A stretch of 36,768 bases of DNA from a bacterium (GCA_021791445.1 JAJYWO010000016.1:1-36768); one strand, 5' to 3'. Positions 1 to 8,894 are shown, counted from the stretch's first letter. Notes: generated by a model from the letters alone, not told the origin. Program-made: numbers and translations.

Positions 1-759
1 ATGAAAGACATTATTTGCCCCGAAGATTTTATTGACTTATACGGCTTTAAAAACGTTGAAGAAGACATTAAATATGTCAAAAAGATGGAAGATAAGTTTA
101 AGCAAGAAGAGTCTCTCGAAAAAAAAGAATTAAAAAAAATCGCCTCGGTGCTTGAAGCGGTTGTTTATGATCAAGTGGAAACCAACGATTGGCTTGGTCC
201 CGATGCGACCAGCATTAAATCATCGCGCTATGACGATATTAAAAATGGCGTTGATAATATTGTGGAATTTTATAAAGAAGAAGATTTTTCATCGTCCCAT
301 ATGGCGCTCGCGATTGATGAAACTTTTTCTTCCGATGTTAATGAAAAATTTGAACGCATTAAAAAAGAAATAAAGCAAGGCGAACTCGCGCAAATCAAAT
401 ATTTTGTCTCTGACCAATTAAATATTCGAGGCGAATTGTCTAAAATACCCCGCGTTGTTATCGGCGCCGATACAAAAATAATAAAAGAAGTTGGCGAATT
501 ATGGCTTGAAAAAAATAATAAAGATTTAGCCAAACATCCTATCCAATTTCTCATTATTGAAGAAATGCTATTGCAATTGGAAGCTTTTAAAAATTACGCT
601 CAAAAAGTAAACCAACCGGATATCGCTCTAATTTATGAAAAAACTCAAAAAATACTGCAAAAAATCCATGATGATAAAAAGGATTTAAAAAATTCACAAA
701 AATCCCTTGAAAACGACAAAGTTTATAACGCCATAATAGATAATTTAAAAAACTTCTAA
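1..759 (+). CDS. hypothetical protein, charged/helical
   Basis: 252 aa ORF from the first base; no family recognised. Confidence 0.75.
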   Translation: MKDIICPEDFIDLYGFKNVEEDIKYVKKMEDKFKQEESLEKKELKKIASVLEAVVYDQVETNDWLGPDATSIKSSRYDDIKNGVDNIVEFYKEEDFSSSHMALAIDETFSSDVNEKFERIKKEIKQGELAQIKYFVSDQLNIRGELSKIPRVVIGADTKIIKEVGELWLEKNNKDLAKHPIQFLIIEEMLLQLEAFKNYAQKVNQPDIALIYEKTQKILQKIHDDKKDLKNSQKSLENDKVYNAIIDNLKNF

Positions 760-761
760 AT

Positions 762-837
762 TGGAGCCAGTGGCCGGAATCGAACCGGCGACCTTTGCTT
801 TACGAAAGCACTGCTCTGCCGACTGAGCTACACTGGC
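762..837 (-). tRNA. tRNA-Thr (anticodon CGT), CCA encoded
   Basis: Minus strand GCCAGTG...TTCGTAA anticodon loop...GGTTCGATTCC...CACTGGC-T-CCA. Confidence 0.93.
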
Positions 838-845
838 ATATATTT

Positions 846-881
846 TAGAAATTAGCAATTAGATATTAGAAATTAGGAGCG
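846..881. repeat. degenerate 7-bp tandem array
   Basis: TTAGAAA TTAGCAA TTAGATA TTAGAAA TTAGGAG. Confidence 0.7.
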
Positions 882-3251
882 TAAGCGACCCAATATCTCT
901 TCCTCCACTTCATAACGATTGCGGCCGTATTTAAGGCGCGAAAGTTCTTTGATTTTTCCCGCCAATTCTTTATTCCCCTTTTCCGGCGGCAAGGTTTTAA
1001 TGTTAAACGGCTTTGTTGTGGCGCCGGCCACAAGAATTTTGGCGTAAGCGTTGAAATTGTCAATATTGATTAAGTCATTCTCGCTGAATATCGGCTCAAA
1101 TTGTTTAATTAAAAATTCCGCGTCTTGCGCTCCGACTCTGAAAGCAACAATGCTTCCCACGTTGCCGAAAACCGCGTCGCGAATTTTTTCCGTCAACTGA
1201 GCGATAAATTGATGAGCAATCGTCAGATTAAGCCGATATTTTCTCGCTTCGGACAAAATTGTGGCAATAGAATCCGTGGTGAAATTCTGAAACTCATCAA
1301 TATAAAGGTTGAAGTCGCGGCGTTTTTTCTCATCCGCGATGTCCACGCGCGACAAGGCTGCCATTAAAATTTTCCCGACAACGATCATGCCGAGTAAATT
1401 GGCGTTCAAATCGCCTATTTTTCCTTTTGACAAATTCACCAGCAAAATTTTTCCTTCATCCATCAGTTGCCGAAAATTAAAAGCGGATTTTGTCTGCCCG
1501 ATAATCGGCCGCACATAATCATTGGCGATAAAATTGTTGAATTTTGAAGTGATGTACGGCGCTATATTCGCCAGCGAGCCCTCGCCTTTCACATTCGCCA
1601 CTTCTTTTTCCCAAAAATCAAGCACAACCGGATTTTTGACGCGCGCCAATTTTTTATTTCTGAATTCCGAATCCGTAAGAACGCGCGCCACTTCAATTAA
1701 AGTCGCGGGTTCTCCGCCGGCTGACGGACTTGAGTCTTCCATCAAGAGTAAAAGCGTATTTCTCATATATTGCTGGAAAACCGGACCCATCGCTTCCCCG
1801 CTTTCGGGAAAAAGCCTGTTAAAAATACTTTGCATCTCGTCAACGATAAAAGTTTTTTGCTCCGGCCGACTGAAATCGTAATCAAGCATATTCATCCCGA
1901 ACGGCCTTTGAATATCGCCCGGGTCAAAAAGCACGACATCATTAATCCTATTTTCCGGAATCCGAGTCAAAATCTCATCAATCAGCGGACCATGCGGGTC
2001 AATCACCGCCACGCCTTTGCCGGCTTTAATGTCTTCGGCAACCATATTGGTCATTAAATTTGACTTACCGGTTCCGGTCTGACCAATTATATAAACATGC
2101 CTCCGGCGGTCGTCTTCGGTAATGTAAACCGGTTTTCTTTGGCTTCTGAAAAAACTTTCTCCGATTAAAGTGCCGGATTTGGGAAGTTCCGCGGGTGGTT
2201 GAGCTTCTTTTGATTTTACCCATTTCAATCTCGGAATGTCGGTGGTGGAAGCCGGAAAATGGAAAATTGACGCCAATTCTTCGGTATTTAAAATCATCGT
2301 CTGACTGTCGTCAAATTCGCGAAAAGCGAATTGATACGCCAGTTTTTTGGAATCGCGCGGTTTAACCAGTTTTAATTCCTGCCGGCGCGGAGCGGAAAAT
2401 TGCGAATAGCCGCCGCTGATGCTTTCCAAAACCATATCCGCCTGATATTGGCTCGGCGCGGAAACCATAATGCGGACGCTTGCTTCCAAAAGCGGCTTGG
2501 AAATTTTCATTTCCAGCGCTTTTACGGCTTCATCGTCAATCACTTTGTTTTCCATTTTCTTTTCTTTGTCTTCCGGAGCCAAAGCGCTTTTAACGTCTTT
2601 CAGTTTGAAACCGACGCCTTTTGAAATATCTTCCAATTTGGCGCCTTTTTTCAAATTATTGATGTTTTGGAAAATACTTTTCTTGGCGGATTTGCCGGCC
2701 GGTCTGACTAAAATTTGAATTCCCGCTCCCTCGCCCACTTCATTTATTTTTGACAACCCGCTCAAAATCGGACTAAAAGTGTCAATATTCGCTTCAACAT
2801 AAGAACGCAGCGGCAAAACATAAGAAGTTTTTTGTTTTAAATAAATTCCTTGGTTCACTCCGGCCGGATTGAATATGTTATACTCTTCCGCCGGTTCAAC
2901 CTGCGCGTCTTTCCACAAACCTTCAATCTGCCTGCTTACAAAATCAATTGATTCATTCGGCACGGCAATATAAAAATGAATTTCCTCGCCAATATGATGC
3001 ACCGCCGCCTCAAAACAAAACGGAGATTTCAATCCGGCCAAAATTCCAAAAAGCTGGGCGGAAAGATTTATTTCGTCTTTGAAATCGCCCTGCTGTTCGC
3101 CGGATTTTTCTTTTTTCGGCAACCGCACCGAAAGCAGTTTCAAGCCAAGCGCGTCTTTCAATCTTTTTTTGCGCAAACTCCTGAAAACAAAAAAGAACGC
3201 GGCGTAAACGGCAACAATGATAAAAATTGAAATTAGATAAATAAAAAACAT
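873..3251 (-). CDS. membrane-anchored type IV secretion/conjugation-type ATPase (TraD/VirB4-like, DUF87-type)
   Basis: N-terminal TM; Walker A GQTGTGKSN; VIDPHGPL; NLYIDEFQNFTT; LTIAHQFIAQL. Confidence 0.85.
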   Translation of the reverse strand: MFFIYLISIFIIVAVYAAFFFVFRSLRKKRLKDALGLKLLSVRLPKKEKSGEQQGDFKDEINLSAQLFGILAGLKSPFCFEAAVHHIGEEIHFYIAVPNESIDFVSRQIEGLWKDAQVEPAEEYNIFNPAGVNQGIYLKQKTSYVLPLRSYVEANIDTFSPILSGLSKINEVGEGAGIQILVRPAGKSAKKSIFQNINNLKKGAKLEDISKGVGFKLKDVKSALAPEDKEKKMENKVIDDEAVKALEMKISKPLLEASVRIMVSAPSQYQADMVLESISGGYSQFSAPRRQELKLVKPRDSKKLAYQFAFREFDDSQTMILNTEELASIFHFPASTTDIPRLKWVKSKEAQPPAELPKSGTLIGESFFRSQRKPVYITEDDRRRHVYIIGQTGTGKSNLMTNMVAEDIKAGKGVAVIDPHGPLIDEILTRIPENRINDVVLFDPGDIQRPFGMNMLDYDFSRPEQKTFIVDEMQSIFNRLFPESGEAMGPVFQQYMRNTLLLLMEDSSPSAGGEPATLIEVARVLTDSEFRNKKLARVKNPVVLDFWEKEVANVKGEGSLANIAPYITSKFNNFIANDYVRPIIGQTKSAFNFRQLMDEGKILLVNLSKGKIGDLNANLLGMIVVGKILMAALSRVDIADEKKRRDFNLYIDEFQNFTTDSIATILSEARKYRLNLTIAHQFIAQLTEKIRDAVFGNVGSIVAFRVGAQDAEFLIKQFEPIFSENDLINIDNFNAYAKILVAGATTKPFNIKTLPPEKGNKELAGKIKELSRLKYGRNRYEVEEEILGRLRS

Positions 3252-3252
3252 T

Positions 3253-3663
3253 TTACAAAATCCCTTTTTGTTTCAATACGCCGTGTAATTTGTCCGTCAG
3301 GGCGTCGTGAAAAGCGTCCAAAACAAAAGCGTTTGTTTTCCCCGCGGCTTTGACGGCTTTTTCAATCCCCTGATGCAAAGTCAAATCAACAAGCTCCTCA
3401 ACTTGAAGTTTCACATCCGCGGAAGAATCTTGAAGATAGTCGGGCAGAACATTCGATTGCGCCGGCGACGGCTGGTTTGCCGCGGCCTGCGACTGAACAA
3501 CCGCCTGCTTAATTATCGGATGTAAAGTTTGTTTGACTAATTCCCTATCGGGCAAATCTTTGTGTTCCAATAAACTCCGCTTCTCGGCGATTTCCTTGCT
3601 TAATCTTTCAATATCCGCTTCCAAAACTTTATGCTCTATATTTTGAGAATTTAATTCAGACAT
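3253..3663 (-). CDS. hypothetical protein, partner of the downstream ATPase gene
   Basis: 136 aa ORF, 1-nt gap to the ATPase ORF, same strand. Confidence 0.7.
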   Translation of the reverse strand: MSELNSQNIEHKVLEADIERLSKEIAEKRSLLEHKDLPDRELVKQTLHPIIKQAVVQSQAAANQPSPAQSNVLPDYLQDSSADVKLQVEELVDLTLHQGIEKAVKAAGKTNAFVLDAFHDALTDKLHGVLKQKGIL

Positions 3664-3677
3664 GGTAAAATAAATTT

Positions 3678-5357
3678 ATGAAAAAATTCTTTTCCAAAAA
3701 CCTTACTACTAACTGCTTACTGCTTACTGCTATTATAATAATAGCCGCTTTTTTACGCCTTTACAATATAACCGGATTGCCGCCCGGACTTTATCCGGAT
3801 GAAGCAATGAACGGCAATAACGCGCTGGAAGCTATTTCAACGGACAATTTTAAAGTTTTTTATCCGGAAAATAACGGCCGCGAAGGCTTGTTTATAAATA
3901 TTCAGGCCATATCAATCGCCTTATTCGGCAATTTCCCGTGGGCGCTGCGAATTGTGAGCGCGTTTTTCGGAATTTTAACAGTATTGGGAATTTATTTTTT
4001 AACAAAAGAGTTATTCGCCGGTCGCCTATTTCCTACCGGAACCGGCCGTCCGCTCGCTCCAGCGGCGAGCGGCGGCCTTGACTCTCGCTCCAATGGTCCC
4101 GCCTTCGGCGGGAACCAAGCCCATTGGAGCTCCGAGACATTCCGCACGGAAACAGACGGCCGGCTCTTTTATGTTGAAAGCATATCTTTATTAGCCGCCT
4201 TTCTAACCGCAACTTCATTTTGGCACATCAATTTTTCTCGCATTGGTTTTCGCGCGATAATGGCGCCATTCTTTCTGACTTGGGCAATTTATTTTTTATT
4301 AAAATCCTTAAATTCAACATTAACGACGTCCGACGTCGTTAATGTTCTAAAAGCTAAAAGCCCTGGCCGGACAAGCTATAAGCTAAAAGCTATTTTAGGA
4401 GGAATTTTTTACGGTTTAGGATTTCATTCTTATATAGCCTATCGCGCCACTCCGCTTTTGATTTTAATAATCATCGCTCTATATTGGTTTAAAAATCGCG
4501 GTTGGCAAATACGCAAAAAGCTTTTACTTTCTACTTTATACTTTATACTTTTCACCATTATCGTCGCCGCTCCTCTGGGATTATATTTTTTGAAAAATCC
4601 CCAAGATTTTATGGGCCGAACAACCCAAGTTTCGATTTTTAATTCACCAACTCCGCTGAAAGATTTGGGGGGGAATATCTTAAAAACCGCGGGAATGTTT
4701 AATTTCAGCGGCGATTATAATTGGCGGCACAATTACGCCGGCAAACCGCTGCTATTTTGGCCGGTGGGAATACTTTTTATTATCGGCGTCATAATGTCAA
4801 TCCGCCGCTTATCTTCTGAAAGCATAATTTTATTCAGCTGGCTAATCATCGCCGCTCTGCCTATTGTTGTTTCCAATGAGGGCCTGCCGCACGCCTTGCG
4901 CGCGATTATTATGATTCCGCCGATATTTATTTTGGCGGGATTCGGCGGAATTTATATTTATGAAAAGATAAAAAACACTGCTCTCATCAATGAGAGCAGT
5001 GTAAGAATAAAATTTCTGCGCTTGGCTACGGCGGTTTTTTTGATAATTTTGATTATCCAAGGATACAAATCTTATTTTATTGACTGGGGGAAAAATCCCA
5101 ATGTCCAAGGCGCGTTTGCGTCGGATTATGTCCAAATCGGCCGTGAATTAAACGCTTTACCGAAAGAATTGCCAAAATATGTAATTGTGGAAGCCGGCGG
5201 CGTTAATGTGCGCGACATTCCTATGCCGACGCAAACCGTAATGTTTATCACCGACACTTTTACGCCGGAAAAACAAAAAGAAAAAAATATATTTTACGTT
5301 TTACCGAATGAAAAAAATAATATTCCAATAAATAGCTATACGATTTCACTTCACTGA
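3678..5357 (+). CDS. polytopic membrane glycosyltransferase (GT39/ArnT-PMT-like)
   Basis: N-terminal TM followed by LRLYNITGLPPGLYPDEAMNGNNALEA; many TM segments. Confidence 0.85.
   Translation: MKKFFSKNLTTNCLLLTAIIIIAAFLRLYNITGLPPGLYPDEAMNGNNALEAISTDNFKVFYPENNGREGLFINIQAISIALFGNFPWALRIVSAFFGILTVLGIYFLTKELFAGRLFPTGTGRPLAPAASGGLDSRSNGPAFGGNQAHWSSETFRTETDGRLFYVESISLLAAFLTATSFWHINFSRIGFRAIMAPFFLTWAIYFLLKSLNSTLTTSDVVNVLKAKSPGRTSYKLKAILGGIFYGLGFHSYIAYRATPLLILIIIALYWFKNRGWQIRKKLLLSTLYFILFTIIVAAPLGLYFLKNPQDFMGRTTQVSIFNSPTPLKDLGGNILKTAGMFNFSGDYNWRHNYAGKPLLFWPVGILFIIGVIMSIRRLSSESIILFSWLIIAALPIVVSNEGLPHALRAIIMIPPIFILAGFGGIYIYEKIKNTALINESSVRIKFLRLATAVFLIILIIQGYKSYFIDWGKNPNVQGAFASDYVQIGRELNALPKELPKYVIVEAGGVNVRDIPMPTQTVMFITDTFTPEKQKEKNIFYVLPNEKNNIPINSYTISLH
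4042..4163. repeat. composite palindromic element carried in frame in the GT39-like gene
   Basis: Outer arms CCGGCCGTC/GACGGCCGG; inner hairpins CCGCTCGC/GCGAGCGG and CTCCAATGG..CCCGCC-TTC-GGCGGG..CCATTGGAG. Confidence 0.8.
4316..4346. repeat. 31-bp perfect palindrome (15-bp arms, 1-nt centre)
   Basis: AACATTAACGACGTC-C-GACGTCGTTAATGTT. Confidence 0.9.
4975..5002. repeat. perfect inverted repeat (13-bp arms, 2-nt loop) inside the GT39-like gene
   Basis: ACACTGCTCTCAT-CA-ATGAGAGCAGTGT. Confidence 0.9.
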
Positions 5358-7036
5358 GATGACGGGGGCGCAAATTCTCCGGTTGGATATTGCATTTGTC
5401 CTTGTGGCGGCATTTGATAATCTTGCGGCAAATAATTCTGCGGCGCTTGCCGTATTATCTGCTGCTGCATTATTTGTTGAATCATTTCCGGATTCGGAAT
5501 AATTCCCTGCGGCGTTATTCCTTCGGGAATTTTTATTCCCTCGGGCAGTTGTATTCCTTCCGGCATTAATTTTTGCAATATTTCTTTATTTAACATTTCT
5601 CCCTGAAAAAATGGCTGCGCTTCCTGAGGTTGAAACGGCATTGGTTGATTTTGCGGCATTTGCTGATTTTGCGGAATGCCGCATTCTTCCCGATGCTCAA
5701 TGCAATATTTTTGGCATTCTTCCGGAGAAGAACAACCTCCCGGACCTCGAAATTCACCCTGCGGCGGCATTATTTGTCCTTGCGGCCCTTCGCCAGGACC
5801 GCCAGGCATTCTTGGCGCGCCTTCTGGCGGTTTTGGCATAAATTGTTCAAAACAATTTTTCATTTGTTCGCCAATTTGCGGTCCCGGAGTCAATGTTCCT
5901 TCTCTAATCTTTTCTATAATTTCCGTTCCTATTGACGACTCTAAACAACTTTTTACTTCCGGCGGCGCCATATCGAAACCCTCTTTCATTTTCTCCATTC
6001 CCTGCTTCATATTTTTAATTTCTTCCGCCGGAATCAACCCGTGCTCCTTGGCAAAATTAAAACAAATTTCTTGGTTGTCCGAATTATTACAAAACGCCTC
6101 GCATTGCTCTTTCCCCTTGCAATCGCCAGGTCCCTTGCCGCCGGTTTTTCTAAACATTTCCGCTTCTTCCGGCTTCATAAAACCGGCTTTAATGGCGAAA
6201 TTGGCGCATTCTTCCGCATGCGATTCATCGGCGCAATACGCTTCGCACTGTTCTTTGCCTCTGCAGCCTCCGGGCATTTCACCTTTCAGCATCAAAGGCA
6301 TTATTTTACGCGCGTTTTCCGCTTCTTCAGGAGGAATAAATCCGGCGGCCACGGCAAAATTCAAACATTCTTCCATATGTTCCGTTTGAGAACAATAAGC
6401 GTCGCACTGTTTTTTGCCGCGGCAATTTCCCGGCGGTTTAATGCCGGATTTCATCGCTTGCGCCGCTTTTTTGGCCTCAGTTAATTCTTCCGGAGGAATA
6501 AATCCGGCTTTTTCGGCGAAAGCAAGGCATTCTTCCATATGCTCCGGATTATCGCAATACGTTTCACAATCGCTTTTTCTCTTGCATCCACCCGGAAGCT
6601 GCGCGCCTTCTTTCAGCGCCTTGGCAACTTTTTTCGCTTCTTCCAATTCATCGGAAGAAATTAAATCGTTTTTCTCGGCAAACGCCAGACATTCGTCAAT
6701 ATGAGCATTATCGTCACAATACGCCTCGCATTCGTTTTTCCCCTGACATCCGCCCGGCCCTTCGTCTATTCTGGCAAATTGCTTGGCTTGCTTGACTTCT
6801 TCTTTGGAAATTAAATCATGCTGTTCGGCGAAATTAATGCAAGGAATCATATTATCTTTCACTTCGCAGAAATTTCGGCAAGCGATTTCATCTTTGCAAT
6901 TTCCCAATTCTTTTACCGGATAAGAAATATTTTCTATCTGCGCCTGAACGATTATCAAAGAACTGACAAAAATCCCCAAGCCGACAATAATCGCGAGAAG
7001 AAAAAATTTTTTATATTTTCGCGTTTTTGTAATCAT
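5351..7036 (-). CDS. secreted/anchored Cys-rich repeat protein with Pro/Gln-rich C-terminus
   Basis: N-terminal signal/TM helix; six C-x5-C-x3-C-x8-C repeats plus one degenerate C-x5-C-x3-C-x6-C; P/Q/M-rich tail. Confidence 0.85.
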   Translation of the reverse strand: MITKTRKYKKFFLLAIIVGLGIFVSSLIIVQAQIENISYPVKELGNCKDEIACRNFCEVKDNMIPCINFAEQHDLISKEEVKQAKQFARIDEGPGGCQGKNECEAYCDDNAHIDECLAFAEKNDLISSDELEEAKKVAKALKEGAQLPGGCKRKSDCETYCDNPEHMEECLAFAEKAGFIPPEELTEAKKAAQAMKSGIKPPGNCRGKKQCDAYCSQTEHMEECLNFAVAAGFIPPEEAENARKIMPLMLKGEMPGGCRGKEQCEAYCADESHAEECANFAIKAGFMKPEEAEMFRKTGGKGPGDCKGKEQCEAFCNNSDNQEICFNFAKEHGLIPAEEIKNMKQGMEKMKEGFDMAPPEVKSCLESSIGTEIIEKIREGTLTPGPQIGEQMKNCFEQFMPKPPEGAPRMPGGPGEGPQGQIMPPQGEFRGPGGCSSPEECQKYCIEHREECGIPQNQQMPQNQPMPFQPQEAQPFFQGEMLNKEILQKLMPEGIQLPEGIKIPEGITPQGIIPNPEMIQQIMQQQIIRQAPQNYLPQDYQMPPQGQMQYPTGEFAPPSSQ

Positions 7037-7046
7037 TTATGATAAA

Positions 7047-7337
7047 TTATCCCCCAAAAGGATTTTTATAAACGTCTTTAAATGGATTCGTTTTCGCTTC
7101 TTCAAAAGGATTGGTTTTCGCTTCAAAAGGATTAGTTTCGGGTATTTTTTCCGCGGGATTTTGTATTTGTTCGTAAATTTGTCCGCCCAAGGTTTGCGGT
7201 TGTTCCGTTGCCGGCGCTTTTTGATAATATTTTTTATAAATAAAAAAACCGCCAATAATCAAAACAGCGGCAATAATGATTGTTATAATTGCCAACAACG
7301 TTTTTTTGCTTTTTATCGGCTGAACAATTTGTTCCAT
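7047..7337 (-). CDS. small single-TM protein with C-terminal NPF repeats
   Basis: Hydrophobic IITIIIAAVLIIGGFFIY; TNPFEAKTNPFEEAKTNPFKDVYKNPFGG. Confidence 0.8.
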   Translation of the reverse strand: MEQIVQPIKSKKTLLAIITIIIAAVLIIGGFFIYKKYYQKAPATEQPQTLGGQIYEQIQNPAEKIPETNPFEAKTNPFEEAKTNPFKDVYKNPFGG

Positions 7338-7388
7338 TTGTTCATATTCATTATAACACGCTTTTTTAATTCCACCTGTGGAAAACTT

Positions 7389-8411
7389 TTATCCGTGCCT
7401 GATTACCATCGTATCCCCGTCTTGCGCCACATAATCTTTTCCTTCCAAACGGAGCCAGCCTTTTTGTTTGGCTTGGGCCCAACCGCCGGCCTCTAATAAT
7501 TTCTCGCAATTTATCGTTTCCGCGCGAATGAATTTTTTCTCAAAATCAGTGTGAATTTCTCCGGCTGCCTGCGGCGCCTTACTCCCTTTTCTTATTGTCC
7601 AAGCTCGCGTTTCGTCCTCGCCGGTCGTAAAAAAACTCATAAGCCCGAGGATTTCATAAGCTTTTTTGATTAATTCTCCAATCATAACGACGTCCGACGC
7701 CGTTAAATCCATAATTAAATAATCGATGTTCAAAGATTTTATTTTATTTTTCAGCTCCCCGCTCACATCGCTTTCTTTTCCGTTTAATAAATAAATCTGC
7801 GGTTTGGCTGTTAATAAATTAAGCTCGCTTATTCCACTATTCGCGCGAATTAAAGATAAAAGATTTTCCGATAAAGCGAGAATATTTCCTTTTCCAAGCC
7901 ACTGTTTAATTTCGTTAAGTTCGTTAAAAAGTTTAACCGCGTCTTTATTGCCGCTTCGCGATTCCGATTCCGCTTTCCCTAATCTTTTTTCAACTGTTTC
8001 CAAATCTTTTAAAACAAGTTCCGTATTGATAATTTCCAAATCGCGCAAAGGGTCAACTTTTTCTTCAACATGAATAATCTCCGCGTTTTCAAAAACGCGA
8101 ATCACTTCTATAATGGCGTCCACCTCGCGGATATGGCTTAAAAATTGATTTCCCAAACCCTCGCCTTTATACGCGCCTTTTACCAATCCCGCAATGTCGT
8201 AAAATTCCACAACCGCCGGAATGATTTTTTTTGATTTGCTCATTTTCGCCAATTTTTGCAAGCGCTCGTCGGGAACGGCAACCACGCCCACATTCGGGTC
8301 AATGGTGGCGAAAGGATAATTGGCGATATTAATCTCCTGTTTGGTGAGAATTTTAAAAAGCGTGGATTTACCGACATTTGGTAACCCCACTATTCCGATT
8401 GATAATTTCAT
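7389..8411 (-). CDS. ychF: redox-regulated ATPase YchF (Obg-family GTPase)
   Basis: GLPNVGKSTLF; NYPFATIDPNVGVVAVPD; FFTTGEDETRAWTI; GEIHTDFEKKFIRAE. Confidence 0.97.
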   Translation of the reverse strand: MKLSIGIVGLPNVGKSTLFKILTKQEINIANYPFATIDPNVGVVAVPDERLQKLAKMSKSKKIIPAVVEFYDIAGLVKGAYKGEGLGNQFLSHIREVDAIIEVIRVFENAEIIHVEEKVDPLRDLEIINTELVLKDLETVEKRLGKAESESRSGNKDAVKLFNELNEIKQWLGKGNILALSENLLSLIRANSGISELNLLTAKPQIYLLNGKESDVSGELKNKIKSLNIDYLIMDLTASDVVMIGELIKKAYEILGLMSFFTTGEDETRAWTIRKGSKAPQAAGEIHTDFEKKFIRAETINCEKLLEAGGWAQAKQKGWLRLEGKDYVAQDGDTMVIRHG

Positions 8412-8414
8412 AAT

Positions 8415-8477
8415 TTAATCACAAAAGAAGGTTAATCCCGCCTTGGCGGGACCAACAATTCCGATAAAAAGTTTCAT
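8415..8477 (-). other. 20-codon upstream ORF resembling a degenerate duplicate of the ychF 5' end
   Basis: MKLFIGIVGPAKAGLTFFCD* versus YchF MKLSIGIVGLPNVGKS; contains palindrome CCCGCCTTGGCGGG; stop lies 3 nt before the ychF ATG. Confidence 0.65.
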
Positions 8478-8482
8478 AGATT

Positions 8483-8851
8483 TTAATACTCTTCTGCTAT
8501 CGCCTCAGCTTTTGTCTTTTGAACCCTGTCCGCGGGATGGTGTGCCGGAGAGTAAATCGTGTAAAGTTTTAATGCGGTTGCGCCGGTATTTTTGAAATTA
8601 TGTTTGATTCCGGCGTCAACGAAAACCAAGTCGCCCTCTTTGAGCGGCGACGCGATGTCTTCAATCACCGCTTCGCCGCTCCCTTCCGCAAAAACTAAAA
8701 CTTGGTCAACGGTTTCGTGGATTTCCTCGCCGATATCTTCGCCCGGCAACAAGCTCATCAAAACCACCTGCGAATGTTTGCCTGTATTCACAACCTGCCG
8801 AAAATTTTCATTTTGTTTGGCAAGTTCAATAATATTTTTATGAAAAGCCAT
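8483..8851 (-). CDS. cupin-domain protein (mannose-6-phosphate isomerase-like)
   Basis: GEDIGEEIHETVDQVLVFAEGSGEAVI...FVDAGIKHNFKNTG. Confidence 0.9.
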   Translation of the reverse strand: MAFHKNIIELAKQNENFRQVVNTGKHSQVVLMSLLPGEDIGEEIHETVDQVLVFAEGSGEAVIEDIASPLKEGDLVFVDAGIKHNFKNTGATALKLYTIYSPAHHPADRVQKTKAEAIAEEY

Positions 8852-8894
8852 AAATTTAGAATTTTAGATTTTAACTATGCGACCTTTAAAAATT

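Noticed and set aside
873-3251. Integrative conjugative element called from the TraD/VirB4-like ATPase
   Set aside because: No relaxase, integrase or other T4SS genes nearby; this ATPase type may be chromosomal.
5676-6389. 237-aa ORF on + strand opposite the Cys-rich protein
   Set aside because: Antisense to a clearly coding repeat gene; composition reflects the complementary strand.
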